A stretch of DNA of 64,000 bases from Xanthobacter sp. NM-59 (GTDB taxonomy: Bacteria > Pseudomonadota > Alphaproteobacteria > Rhizobiales > Xanthobacteraceae). The position numbers were made by a program, and so were the translations under genes. Of this stretch, positions 1 through 7,434 are shown one piece after another. How positions within the stretch are numbered: the stretch's first letter is position 1; every line of letters starts with the position of its first letter. The notes under the pieces are model-generated. The model did not search any database. It had not been told where the DNA came from and worked only from the letters and a program-made list of their open reading frames with translations. The stretch covers positions 248,001 through 312,000 of the forward strand of contig NZ_JACBFQ010000003.1 in NCBI RefSeq assembly GCF_021401125.1, read 5' to 3'.

Positions 1-330
1 CCCTACGTGCCCCGCGCCGCCGGCGATGCCGCGCCACGGTTCGGCGCGCCCGTGCAGCTGTTGCGGGCGCCCTACCAGATCGACTTTTCCTATTCCGGGG
101 AGGACGGATTGTGGCGCGGCTCCTGGTCCGATGTCGACCAGCTGCCGCGCGCCGTGCGCATCGTGGTGCGCGATGGGCGCACGGGCCGGCCGCTGAACGT
201 GTCCACCGTCGCGGAACTGCATGTGGAAGCGCCGGCCTCCTGCCTCAGCAGCGCCATGCTGCCGATCTGCAACGGCTCCGGCACCTCGGACTTCGGCCCG
301 GCCCCACCGGCGGAGGGACAGGCGCCGTGA
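1..330 (+). CDS. gspJ: Type II secretion minor pseudopilin GspJ, C-terminal part
   Basis: The reading frame is open from the first base of the window, so only the C-terminal 109 residues are visible and the N-terminal prepilin signal lies upstream. The pattern of a short beta-rich segment, a tryptophan-containing W..SWSD stretch, then LPRAVRIVV is typical of GspJ. GspJ is a minor pseudopilin that sits with GspI and GspK at the tip of the type II secretion pseudopilus. The stop codon overlaps the gspK start by four bases (GTGA). The assignment rests on these motifs and on the gspK-L-M genes that follow. Confidence 0.75.
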   Translation, partial: PYVPRAAGDAAPRFGAPVQLLRAPYQIDFSYSGEDGLWRGSWSDVDQLPRAVRIVVRDGRTGRPLNVSTVAELHVEAPASCLSSAMLPICNGSGTSDFGPAPPAEGQAP

Positions 331-1211
331 CACGCCCTGCCCGCATCCTTCGAGCGCACGGACAGGATGGCTTCATCCTCGTCGCCGTCCTCTGGATTCT
401 GGTGGCCCTCGCCACCTTTGCCGGCGCCTATGCGGCCTATGTCTCCGCCACCGCGCGCAACGCGTCGGCGCTGCAGGAGGAGGCCGCCGCCCGCCCCCTG
501 GCGCGTGCGGCGCTGGAGCTCACCGCCTTCCAGCTGCTGGCCCAGCCGGCGACCGCGCGGCCGGCGAGCGGCAGCTTCTCCTTTCGCATGGGCAAGGCGC
601 GGGTCGCCGTGAGCTATGTGGAGGAAACCGCGCGCATCGACCTCAATGTCGCCCCGCTGGAGCTGTTGGCCGGCCTGTTCACCGCCCTCGGCGCCGACCC
701 GAAGGCCGCCGAGGCCGATGCGCGCCACGTCGTCGCGTGGCGATCGAGCGACCCGGAGGAATCCCCCCCGTCGGAAGCCGCCCTCTATCGCGAAGCCCAG
801 CTCGGCTATGAACCGCGCGGCGCGCCTTTCGTGCATGTGGACGAGCTGTGGCTGATTCCCGGCCTGCCGGCGGAGCTGGTGGCGGCGGCGCTGCCCCACG
901 TCACCGTTTTCAGCGGCCAGGCGCAGGTGAACGCCGCCATCGCCGGCCCGGTGGCGCAGGCCGCCGCCGACTTCGCCCGGGCCGGGGACAAGACGGACGA
1001 ACCGCAGCAAGACCCCGGCCGCTCCGACGCTGTCAGGGTGACAATCCGCGCGGATTTCGATAGCGGACGACAGCGGACCATCGAAGCGGTGATCCTGCTC
1101 CGCGTGGCCGGCGACGTGCCCTATCGCGTGCTGGCCTGGGACGAGGACGCGCCGGGGCCTGCACACGGGCGCTTGTCGGCGGAGCCTGGGGGATTGGAGA
1201 GCGGGCAATGA
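327..1211 (+). CDS. gspK: Type II secretion minor pseudopilin GspK
   Basis: A 294-residue protein read from a GTG that overlaps the gspJ stop; longer upstream in-frame starts would run through gspJ. Residues 12-22 give a prepilin-peptidase site (GQDG then FILVAVLW) followed by a hydrophobic helix to about residue 40. The mature N-terminus lacks Glu5, as is usual for GspK. The large periplasmic part has the residues expected for the helix-hairpin-helix insert (ELWLIPGLPAELV). GspK caps the pseudopilus tip and is thought to control its length. It overlaps gspL by four bases, so it belongs to one operon. Confidence 0.85.
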   Translation: MTRPARILRAHGQDGFILVAVLWILVALATFAGAYAAYVSATARNASALQEEAAARPLARAALELTAFQLLAQPATARPASGSFSFRMGKARVAVSYVEETARIDLNVAPLELLAGLFTALGADPKAAEADARHVVAWRSSDPEESPPSEAALYREAQLGYEPRGAPFVHVDELWLIPGLPAELVAAALPHVTVFSGQAQVNAAIAGPVAQAAADFARAGDKTDEPQQDPGRSDAVRVTIRADFDSGRQRTIEAVILLRVAGDVPYRVLAWDEDAPGPAHGRLSAEPGGLESGQ

Positions 1212-2290
1212 CCCTCACGGGGCTGATGGATCTGTTCTCCGCCTGGCTCGACACGGTCGCCGGTTTCATGGCGGAGCTGCTGGCGCGGGCCCGCCACCGC
1301 GAGGCTCTGCGGCTGACCGAGGCGGCGGGGGGCGTGTTCCAGCTCGCCCTGTCCAACGGCGCCACCATGGCCCTGCGCCTCGACGGCCCGAATGGACCCG
1401 ATGTGCCCCAGGCCATCGCGGCGCGGCTGAAGGACCAGCCGGTGGAACTCCGCCTCGACGGGCGGCGTCTGCTGGCGCGCCCCCTGGAGCTGCCCAAGGG
1501 GGCCGAGCCCTACCTGCCCGGCATCGTGCGGGCGCAGATCGACCGCCTCACCCCCTGGACGGCCGAGGAGGCGCTCTATGGCTGGACCGCGCCACAGGAG
1601 GCCCCCGGCGAGCGCATTCGCCTGACGGTGGCGGCGACGCCGCGCGGCGCCATCGCGCCCCTCCTTTCGCGGCTGCGGGGGCTCGCGGTGGGCCCCATCT
1701 CCATCGTCGCATCCCTGGAGGAGGCGACCGGCCCCACGCCCGTGCGCTTGCTGGAGCAGCACGACGGCGCGCCCTGCGAGGCGGGGCGCATCCGCAAGAT
1801 ACTGATGGGGCTGCTGGCGGGTACAGCGCTGCTGGCCGCCGCCACGCTGGTCATCTCCGATTTCGCCGTGCGCAGCCTGAATGAGGAGCTGGCGGGCATC
1901 GAACAGAGCACCGCCGCCACGCGGCGCCTGCTGCTGGCCGCGCGTGACGGGCTGGGGGCCGATGGCCCGGCCCTGCGCGCCCTCGAACGGCGCAAGCGCG
2001 AGGCGCCCATCACGACCCTCACCCTGGAGGACCTGTCGCGCGTGCTGCCGGACGACACCTACGTCACCGACCTGCAGATCAGCGAGGACCGGGCGCGCAT
2101 TGCCGGGGTCTCCGCCGCGCCGGCCGGGCTGGTGCGACTCCTGGAGCAATCCGGCCACTTCACGGGCGTGACCTTCGTCGCCCCCACCACGCCCGTGCCC
2201 CACGGCCATGGCGAACGCTTCGACATCGAAGCCCGCATCGTGCCCCACAGCGCCCCGCCCGACGCCAGCAAAGCGGGAGCCGCCCCATGA
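1208..2290 (+). CDS. gspL: Type II secretion inner-membrane protein GspL (PilN-like C-terminus)
   Basis: A 360-residue protein. The N-terminal part (about 1-190) is predicted cytoplasmic and in this family binds the GspE ATPase. One transmembrane segment lies at about 198-220, followed by a coiled region and a PilN/fimbrial-assembly-like periplasmic domain to the end. GspL links the cytoplasmic ATPase to the inner-membrane platform of the secretion system. The start codon overlaps the gspK stop (ATGA) and the end overlaps gspM the same way. The sequence is diverged from enteric GspL, so the call rests on topology, size and operon position. Confidence 0.75.
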   Translation: MTLTGLMDLFSAWLDTVAGFMAELLARARHREALRLTEAAGGVFQLALSNGATMALRLDGPNGPDVPQAIAARLKDQPVELRLDGRRLLARPLELPKGAEPYLPGIVRAQIDRLTPWTAEEALYGWTAPQEAPGERIRLTVAATPRGAIAPLLSRLRGLAVGPISIVASLEEATGPTPVRLLEQHDGAPCEAGRIRKILMGLLAGTALLAAATLVISDFAVRSLNEELAGIEQSTAATRRLLLAARDGLGADGPALRALERRKREAPITTLTLEDLSRVLPDDTYVTDLQISEDRARIAGVSAAPAGLVRLLEQSGHFTGVTFVAPTTPVPHGHGERFDIEARIVPHSAPPDASKAGAAP

Positions 2291-2874
2291 AGGTGGAGGG
2301 GACCAACGCCACGACGCACAAGGGCGCGGCCAACGGGCGCGCGCTGGCCCTGCGTCCGCTGCTCGCCAGCCTGGCCTATGTCGGGCTCGTGCTGCTTCTG
2401 CTGCTGGCCACCGCCGAGGCGCTGCTGGACCTGACAGCCCGCCGCGCTGCCGTCGACGAAGCTGGAGAAACGCTGGCCCAGCTGCAGGCCCGCCGCACGC
2501 CCCTGGGCGCGCCCGGAACCGGGCAGGCGAACGGCTCCCCTTTCCTGGACGGCCCCACCGTGACCATCGCCGGAGCCGGCCTGATGCAGCGCCTGTCCCG
2601 CGCCGTGGCGGCGGCGGGCGGGCAGATCACCTCATCCCGGGTGGAGCTGCGCGACACGCCGTTTGGTCCGGACTTCATCGCCGTCGACGCCAGCCTCTCC
2701 ATTGCCCAGGCCGACCTGCAAAAGCTGCTCTACGATCTTGAATCGGGCCTGCCATTCCTGTTTGTCGGCCAGCTGGCGGTGCACCCGCAGGGCCAGCGCG
2801 CCGCGACCGAGGACGCCCCCCAGCGCCTGCTGGTGACGCTGACCGTCTATGGCCAATGGCGGGGGACACCATGA
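2287..2874 (+). CDS. gspM: Type II secretion inner-membrane protein GspM
   Basis: A 195-residue protein with a single N-terminal membrane helix (about 24-48), a short coiled-coil stretch, and a small ferredoxin-like periplasmic domain. This is the GspM/PilO architecture. GspM pairs with GspL in the inner membrane. It overlaps gspL by four bases at its start and the next gene by four bases at its end. Sequence similarity within this family is always low; size, topology and gene order carry the call. Confidence 0.7.
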   Translation: MKVEGTNATTHKGAANGRALALRPLLASLAYVGLVLLLLLATAEALLDLTARRAAVDEAGETLAQLQARRTPLGAPGTGQANGSPFLDGPTVTIAGAGLMQRLSRAVAAAGGQITSSRVELRDTPFGPDFIAVDASLSIAQADLQKLLYDLESGLPFLFVGQLAVHPQGQRAATEDAPQRLLVTLTVYGQWRGTP

Positions 2875-3566
2875 GAAGGCTGCGATGGCTCGCGGGGCGC
2901 CTGCGCGCGGCGATGCTCCTTGCCTCCGCCATGGCGTGCCCGGCACTGGCGGACGACACGGGGGCGCCGGCACGCGTCGACCTCGGCTTGCCCGCGCGAC
3001 CCGGCGCGGCGCCTGGCGCGCCGACCGGCAACCCACTCTGGTCCATTCCCCTGTCCACCCTCTCAGCCACGCGCGAGCGGCCCATTTTCTCCCCCTCCCG
3101 GCGCCCCCCGCCGGACGCGCAGGCCAGCGAGCCGCCGCCCGAGGAGCCGGAAGTGCCGAGCAGCGAAAGCGCGCCTGAAGGGCCACCGGACCTGCGTCTC
3201 GTGGGCACGGTCACGGGGCCGGACCAGGGCTTCGCGCTCTTCCAGGAGGCGCAATCAGACCACGTCTTCCGCCTTCGCACCGGGGAGGAGCATGAAGGCT
3301 GGACCCTCCAGTCCGTGCAGGCGCGCGGCGTCACTCTGAGCAAGGATGGGGTCGATGCCACCCTCACCCTTCCCGAGCGGGAAGAGGGTGCGACCCTGCA
3401 TGACGGGGAACCCGCCGCCGACAGCCCCTCCGAGCCCGCGGACGCCGAGGAGCCCCCGGCCCCGAACGAAGCCGAGGAGTCGCCCGCCCCCGATGCACAG
3501 GAAGAGCCCGCACCAGCGGCCCCGGAGGCCAACCCCGAGGACGGGGCGCCGTCTCCCGAGAACTGA
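2871..3566 (+). CDS. Type II secretion GspN/GspC-like periplasmic protein
   Basis: A 231-residue protein. I chose the ATG at 2871 because it overlaps the gspM stop (ATGA), as in the rest of the operon. Residues 1-27 look like a cleaved signal peptide ending ALA. A proline-rich linker is followed at about 105-170 by a domain resembling the GspC homology region or PilP (DLRLVGTV ... GWTLQSV ... VTLSKDG). The last 60 residues are rich in Glu, Pro and Ala and probably disordered. GspC-like proteins connect the inner-membrane platform to the secretin. It is the last gene of the operon in view; whether it is best named GspN or GspC is open. Confidence 0.6.
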   Translation: MRRLRWLAGRLRAAMLLASAMACPALADDTGAPARVDLGLPARPGAAPGAPTGNPLWSIPLSTLSATRERPIFSPSRRPPPDAQASEPPPEEPEVPSSESAPEGPPDLRLVGTVTGPDQGFALFQEAQSDHVFRLRTGEEHEGWTLQSVQARGVTLSKDGVDATLTLPEREEGATLHDGEPAADSPSEPADAEEPPAPNEAEESPAPDAQEEPAPAAPEANPEDGAPSPEN

Positions 3567-3590
3567 GAGAACGATCTTAGGGACGATGCC

Positions 3591-4574
3591 TCAGGCGGCG
3601 CTGCGCCAGTTGGGGCGGATGACCTTCGCGAACAGCTCGATATCGGCCCGGCGCTTGGCGAAATCCGGACACAGGGGCTTCAGCAGCACTGTGCGAGGGG
3701 CGAGATCGGTCGCGAAGGCGGCCAGCTTGGTCTCGACATCATCCACCGTGCCCACCAGGGAATCGGCAATCATCCGGTCGAGGGCGAACCAGGGCGTCCA
3801 GTTCGGCTGGGCCTGCTGGGTGGTGGCCTGCATGCGTTCCACGAACGGCCGCAGGAAGGCCTGCGCTTCCGCCACCGCCTGCTCGCGGGTGGCGGCCACA
3901 TGGTAGAAGCGGATGAGGGTGAAGCGGGGGTCCGCCGCGGGCGCGGCCTGCCGGTAGATGCGCAGACTCTCGCGCGCGCCGTCCAGGGGAAAGGGCGGCG
4001 CCGCCATCACGCCGTAGCCGCGCGCGGCGGCCAGCTCCAGCGCCTCGCCGGTCGCGGTGGCGAAGAAGGTGGGGATGGGGGATTGCACCGGCCGGGGCAC
4101 CAGCTCCACCCCGTCAAGATCGAAGAAATCACCCTTGAAGGTCACGGACGGCTCATAAAGCAGCTTCTCGATGACGGTGAGCGCCTCCAGCGTCTTGGCG
4201 CGGGAGGTCTCCTTCTCGGTGTGGAAATGCTTGTTCTGCACCGGAAACGGCCCGCCCTTCGCCACTCCGAGATTGAGCCGCCCGCCGGAGAGGATGTCCA
4301 CCGTGGCCACGTCCTCCGCCACCGAAATGGGCTCGCGGAACGGCAGCAGCACGGCGGCGGAACCGAGCCGGATGCGGCTCGTCTGCCCGGCCAGATAGGC
4401 CAGGAGCGCAAGGCAGGAAGGGCTGGCCGCGCCGGGGTTGAAATGGTGCTCGGCGACCCACGCCTCCTCGAAACCCAGATCCTCCACCAGGCGCACCAGC
4501 TCGGTCTGCTCGGCATAAGCGGACACATAGTCCTGCCGCGGATTTTCATAGGTGCAGAAAAGGCCGAACTGCAT
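3591..4574 (-). CDS. LLM-class flavin-dependent oxidoreductase (luciferase-like)
   Basis: A 327-residue protein, starting at the methionine in MQFGLFCTYENPRQ; the frame stays open 69 codons upstream, but that part is Arg/Pro-rich and lies in the divergent promoter region. It shows the bacterial luciferase-like monooxygenase pattern: an N-terminal strand, AWVAEHHF near residue 45, GSAAVLLPFREPISVAEDVATVDILSGGR split between strands, and a central GVAKGG. Members use reduced FMN or F420 and act as monooxygenases or dehydrogenases on varied substrates; the substrate here cannot be told. It is convergent with the secretion operon and divergent from the FAH-family gene. Confidence 0.8.
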   Translation of the reverse strand: MQFGLFCTYENPRQDYVSAYAEQTELVRLVEDLGFEEAWVAEHHFNPGAASPSCLALLAYLAGQTSRIRLGSAAVLLPFREPISVAEDVATVDILSGGRLNLGVAKGGPFPVQNKHFHTEKETSRAKTLEALTVIEKLLYEPSVTFKGDFFDLDGVELVPRPVQSPIPTFFATATGEALELAAARGYGVMAAPPFPLDGARESLRIYRQAAPAADPRFTLIRFYHVAATREQAVAEAQAFLRPFVERMQATTQQAQPNWTPWFALDRMIADSLVGTVDDVETKLAAFATDLAPRTVLLKPLCPDFAKRRADIELFAKVIRPNWRSAA

Positions 4575-4670
4575 GGCTGGCTCCAGACGCGAAAAAGGCG
4601 GCGCGGCGCCGGGAGGAAACCGGCCGCCGCGCCGTAGGCCGTGTGCACATCGCGGGGCAAATGCCCGCAT

Positions 4671-4692
4671 GCTATATCTATATGAATATAGC
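4671..4692. promoter_or_regulatory. AT-rich palindrome between divergent genes, possible operator
   Basis: Perfect 7-bp arms GCTATAT and ATATAGC are separated by 8 bp in an otherwise GC-rich region, between the oxidoreductase (start 4574) and the FAH-family gene (start 4820). Arm sequence and spacing recall ModE-type molybdate sites, but also fit other dimeric regulators. Which regulator binds is not known. Confidence 0.45.
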
Positions 4693-4819
4693 GTGAGAGT
4701 CATTGTCCCGCATGGTCGCAGCCCCCGCGTGTGAAATGGCGCGCGCGGGGCCGGGATGTCTTTTCTCCGGCTGCCGAACACCCTAATCAGGAGCGATCCT
4801 GCTTTGCCCGGAGCTTGCG

Positions 4820-5509
4820 ATGACCGAATACGTCTTCCCCCCGCTGCCCATCCCCACCTTGCCTGTGGTGGGCGAGAGCACCGTCTTCCCGGTTCACCGC
4901 ATCTATTGCGTCGGGCGCAACTATGCCGACCACGCCATCGAGATGGGCCACGACCCCAATAAGGAGCCGCCCTTCTTCTTCCAGAAGAACCCGGACACGC
5001 TGGTGCCCAACGGCGCCACCGCCGCCTATCCCAAGGGCACAGAGGACCTGCACCACGAAATCGAGCTGGTGGTGGCGCTGAAGTCCGGCGGCAGCGACAT
5101 TCCCGCCAGCTCGGCGCTGGACCATGTGTATGGCTATGCGGTCGGCCTCGACCTCACCCGCCGGGATATCCAGGCCGAACTGAAGAAGATGGGCCGCTCC
5201 TGGGAGCCGGCCAAGGCGTTCGAGGATGCCGCCCCGTGCTCGGCCCTGGTGCCGGCGAGCCGCATCGGCCATCCCGCGAGCGGCCGCATCTTCCTCAATG
5301 TGAACGGCGCGCTGAAGCAGCAGGGCGACCTCAACCAGATGATCTGGAAGGTGCCGGAAGTGATCGCCACCCTCTCCACCTTGTTCCGCCTCGCCCCCGG
5401 CGATCTCATCTTCACCGGCACGCCGGCGGGCGTGGGCCACATTTCCCGTGGGGATCATCTGGAAGGCGGTGTCGAGGGCGTCGGCACGCTGGATGTCCGC
5501 TTCGCCTGA
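4820..5509 (+). CDS. Fumarylacetoacetate hydrolase family protein
   Basis: A 229-residue protein of the short FAH class, which includes fumarylpyruvate and acylpyruvate hydrolases and 2-hydroxyhepta-2,4-diene-1,7-dioate isomerases. The N-terminal [12 protein letters not shown] is the family start. Metal ligands are visible as Glu80, Glu82 (HHEIELVV) and Asp111 ([13 protein letters not shown]), and [11 protein letters not shown] near the C-terminus is the conserved active-site loop. The likely role is C-C bond cleavage in a ring-cleavage or gentisate-type pathway in the cytoplasm, but no other pathway gene is adjacent, so the substrate is unknown. It is transcribed away from the luciferase-like gene. 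Confidence 0.85.
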   Translation: MTEYVFPPLPIPTLPVVGESTVFPVHRIYCVGRNYADHAIEMGHDPNKEPPFFFQKNPDTLVPNGATAAYPKGTEDLHHEIELVVALKSGGSDIPASSALDHVYGYAVGLDLTRRDIQAELKKMGRSWEPAKAFEDAAPCSALVPASRIGHPASGRIFLNVNGALKQQGDLNQMIWKVPEVIATLSTLFRLAPGDLIFTGTPAGVGHISRGDHLEGGVEGVGTLDVRFA

Positions 5510-5530
5510 CGCGAGGCCATCAGGGCACGC

Positions 5531-5569
5531 GCGTCACAGGCTCCGGTCCGGAACCGGGGCCTGTGACGC
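5531..5569. terminator. Bidirectional hairpin between convergent genes
   Basis: A perfect 11-bp outer stem (GCGTCACAGGC with its complement) continues inward for six more pairs, one of them G-U, around a 5-base loop. It lies between the FAH-family gene and cbiZ, which converge here. There is no long U-tract, so the terminator role is inferred from position and stability. Confidence 0.6.
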
Positions 5570-5581
5570 GGCTCAGACCCT

Positions 5582-6283
5582 TCAGGTCACGAACCGGCCC
5601 GGATCCGCGAGCCAGGTGGCGACAGCCTCCCGGGTAGCGGCCAAGGCCGCCGCGCCCACGGCCTCGCCCACCGCCGTGTGCAGGCCGGCATAGGGCAGGC
5701 CCTCGCCGCTGGCGGGGGCGCTCATCACCACGCAGTCGGTGCCGGTGCCGGAAACCGGCTCGGCGGCGCCCTCGCGGCGGAAATCGGCCTCCAGAATGGC
5801 ACGCGTGCGCGCCTGCACCACGATGGAGGAGGCCTCCAGCAAAGCCGCATCGCTCAGGGGCACGTCCACCGCCGCCAGCATGTTCACCGTGCCGGCGGAC
5901 AGATGCGCGGCCGCCTCGGGCGAGAAGCGCGCGCCCACACGCTCCCCATTGTTGAGCCCCAGCGTGACGAGGCAGGCGGCCGTCACCCCCTCCACCGCGC
6001 ATTGGGCCCAGTGGTGGTGATCCACATTGCGCGACGTTAGCAGCCCCACCGCCTCGCCGAGGCCGGCGGCGTCGAGCCGGCCCCTGAACCACGAGAGCAC
6101 GTCGAGATCGGCGGTGAGATCGCGGTTGCGCACCTCCAGCCACGCCACCGCCCGCGCCGTCACGAAACCCGGCCGGGTGATGGACCACGACACCATGCGC
6201 TGAGGCGTCGCGAAGCGCGCCACCAGCAACGGCCGCGCCGGCTCCACGACGAACAGGGGCGGATGGGCGGTCATCATGCGCAT
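5582..6283 (-). CDS. cbiZ: Adenosylcobinamide amidohydrolase CbiZ
   Basis: A 233-residue cytoplasmic protein. The segment VSGTGTDCVVMSAP near residues 177-190 and SRNVDHHHWAQ near 83 are hallmarks of the CbiZ family. CbiZ removes the aminopropanol side chain of adenosylcobinamide to give adenosylcobyric acid, so that foreign corrinoids can be remodelled into the cell's own B12. No other cobamide gene and no recognisable cobalamin riboswitch is nearby, so it stands alone here. ATGs at codons 1, 3 and 4 are all possible starts. It converges with the FAH-family gene. Confidence 0.85.
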   Translation of the reverse strand: MRMMTAHPPLFVVEPARPLLVARFATPQRMVSWSITRPGFVTARAVAWLEVRNRDLTADLDVLSWFRGRLDAAGLGEAVGLLTSRNVDHHHWAQCAVEGVTAACLVTLGLNNGERVGARFSPEAAAHLSAGTVNMLAAVDVPLSDAALLEASSIVVQARTRAILEADFRREGAAEPVSGTGTDCVVMSAPASGEGLPYAGLHTAVGEAVGAAALAATREAVATWLADPGRFVT

Positions 6284-6622
6284 GGGCGCCCTCCGCGCGC
6301 CGCATCAAACGCGGCGAGGTGGACGGCCGATGGAAGGCTATGGGAGCGGTAAGAAATCACGGGAATGGCGCGACCGTTGGAGGGGCGCGCACCATGCACA
6401 GGCCGCGCGCGCCTGTCTACCGACGCGCGAACCGGCGGGAAGTACCGCGGTCGGTGGCCCAAATGGAGCACGCGCACCCGCACGCCCGCTCGCCCCCCCC
6501 GCGCAGCTCAGGGCCTCGCGAGCCCAAGGCCTCGCCCGGCACCTTTGGCAAGGTGGGGTAGCACGCTGTGGGCAGGTCGGGGCCGCCCCCCACGCTCGTG
6601 CGCACCTTCCCTGCTCAGGGCG
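6284..6622. other. Intergenic, 339 bp, no gene recognised
   Basis: Between cbiZ and the peroxidase gene, both on the minus strand. I looked for a cobalamin riboswitch upstream of cbiZ and did not find the B12-box pattern. The region is very GC-rich with short hairpins but no clear signal. Confidence 0.6.
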
Positions 6623-7183
6623 TCACGAAGCCAAGGCGGCGTCCAGCGCCTTGGCGAGGCGGGGGTCATCCGGCGTGACATCGGGGGAGAAGCGCGCCAC
6701 CACGGCGCCGTCCCGCCCCACCACGAACTTCTCGAAATTCCACAGCACATCCGCCCCGGAATCGCGCGTCAGGCCGCGCTTGGCGAGCCGCTCGCGCATG
6801 CTGGCGGCGCCCTCGGCCTCCGGCTGGGCCGCCTCCAGCGCCGTGTAGAGCGGGTGCCGCTCCGCGCCCAGCACCGAGATTTTCGCGAACATGGGGAAGG
6901 AAACACCGTAATTCAGGCTGCAGAAGGAGGCGATCTCCGCTTCCGTGCCCGGCTCCTGGGCGCCGAAATCATTGGCGGGAAAGCCCAAGACCTCCAGCCC
7001 CTCCCCATGGCGGGCGTCATAGAGCTTCTGTAGGCCTTCATATTGCGCGGTCAGGCCGCATTTGGACGCCACGTTCACGATCAGCAGCACCTTGCCGCGA
7101 TAGGCCCCAAGGGTGGCCGGCGTGCCGTCGATGCGCTTCAGCGGAATGTCGTAAAGCGAAGAGGGGGAGAGTTCCTGCGACAC
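6623..7183 (-). CDS. Glutathione peroxidase family thiol peroxidase
   Basis: A 186-residue cytoplasmic protein. The peroxidatic site is VASKCGLTAQY with Cys42 in place of selenocysteine. The second signature reads FPANDFGAQEPG, where the usual FPCNQFG cysteine is replaced by alanine, so a two-cysteine cycle through that position is not available. WNFEKFVV near residue 150 supplies the conserved Trp and Asn. The family reduces hydrogen and lipid peroxides with glutathione or thioredoxin. It is a single gene with its own upstream region. Confidence 0.9.
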   Translation of the reverse strand: MSQELSPSSLYDIPLKRIDGTPATLGAYRGKVLLIVNVASKCGLTAQYEGLQKLYDARHGEGLEVLGFPANDFGAQEPGTEAEIASFCSLNYGVSFPMFAKISVLGAERHPLYTALEAAQPEAEGAASMRERLAKRGLTRDSGADVLWNFEKFVVGRDGAVVARFSPDVTPDDPRLAKALDAALAS

Positions 7184-7434
7184 GAGCCGCCTCCTGAATG
7201 CTGGCCATGCTGTGGCGCGGAGCCTAGAGCATTTCCGGGTGTCACGAAATCGAGGAAACGTTCTAAATCATTGGGTTCAGGCGTTCCTTGACACGGGCGG
7301 GTTGCCACTTCGCTCAAAGGCGTTCAAGCCCAGTGGCGTTTTTGCGAAAATCGAGACAGTTCGCGGCTGAAAACGCGAAGCCGCTTTCCCCGCGCAAGGC
7401 ATTGGGCCGGCGGAAAAGCTCCCACTCGCGTGCC

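Noticed and set aside
90-1208. 372-codon minus-strand frame opposite gspK
   Set aside because: A shadow in GC-rich DNA. The plus-strand frame has the pseudopilin signal and overlapping neighbours.
6284-6622. Possible cobalamin riboswitch upstream of cbiZ
   Set aside because: The conserved B12-box and pseudoknot sequences are not present on the minus strand. Only general GC-rich hairpins are seen.
7206-7290. GAGCATTTCC...GAAACG...TCTAAAT element after the peroxidase gene
   Set aside because: It resembles intergenic elements common in Rhizobiales, but I found no second copy in the window, so I do not call it a repeat.
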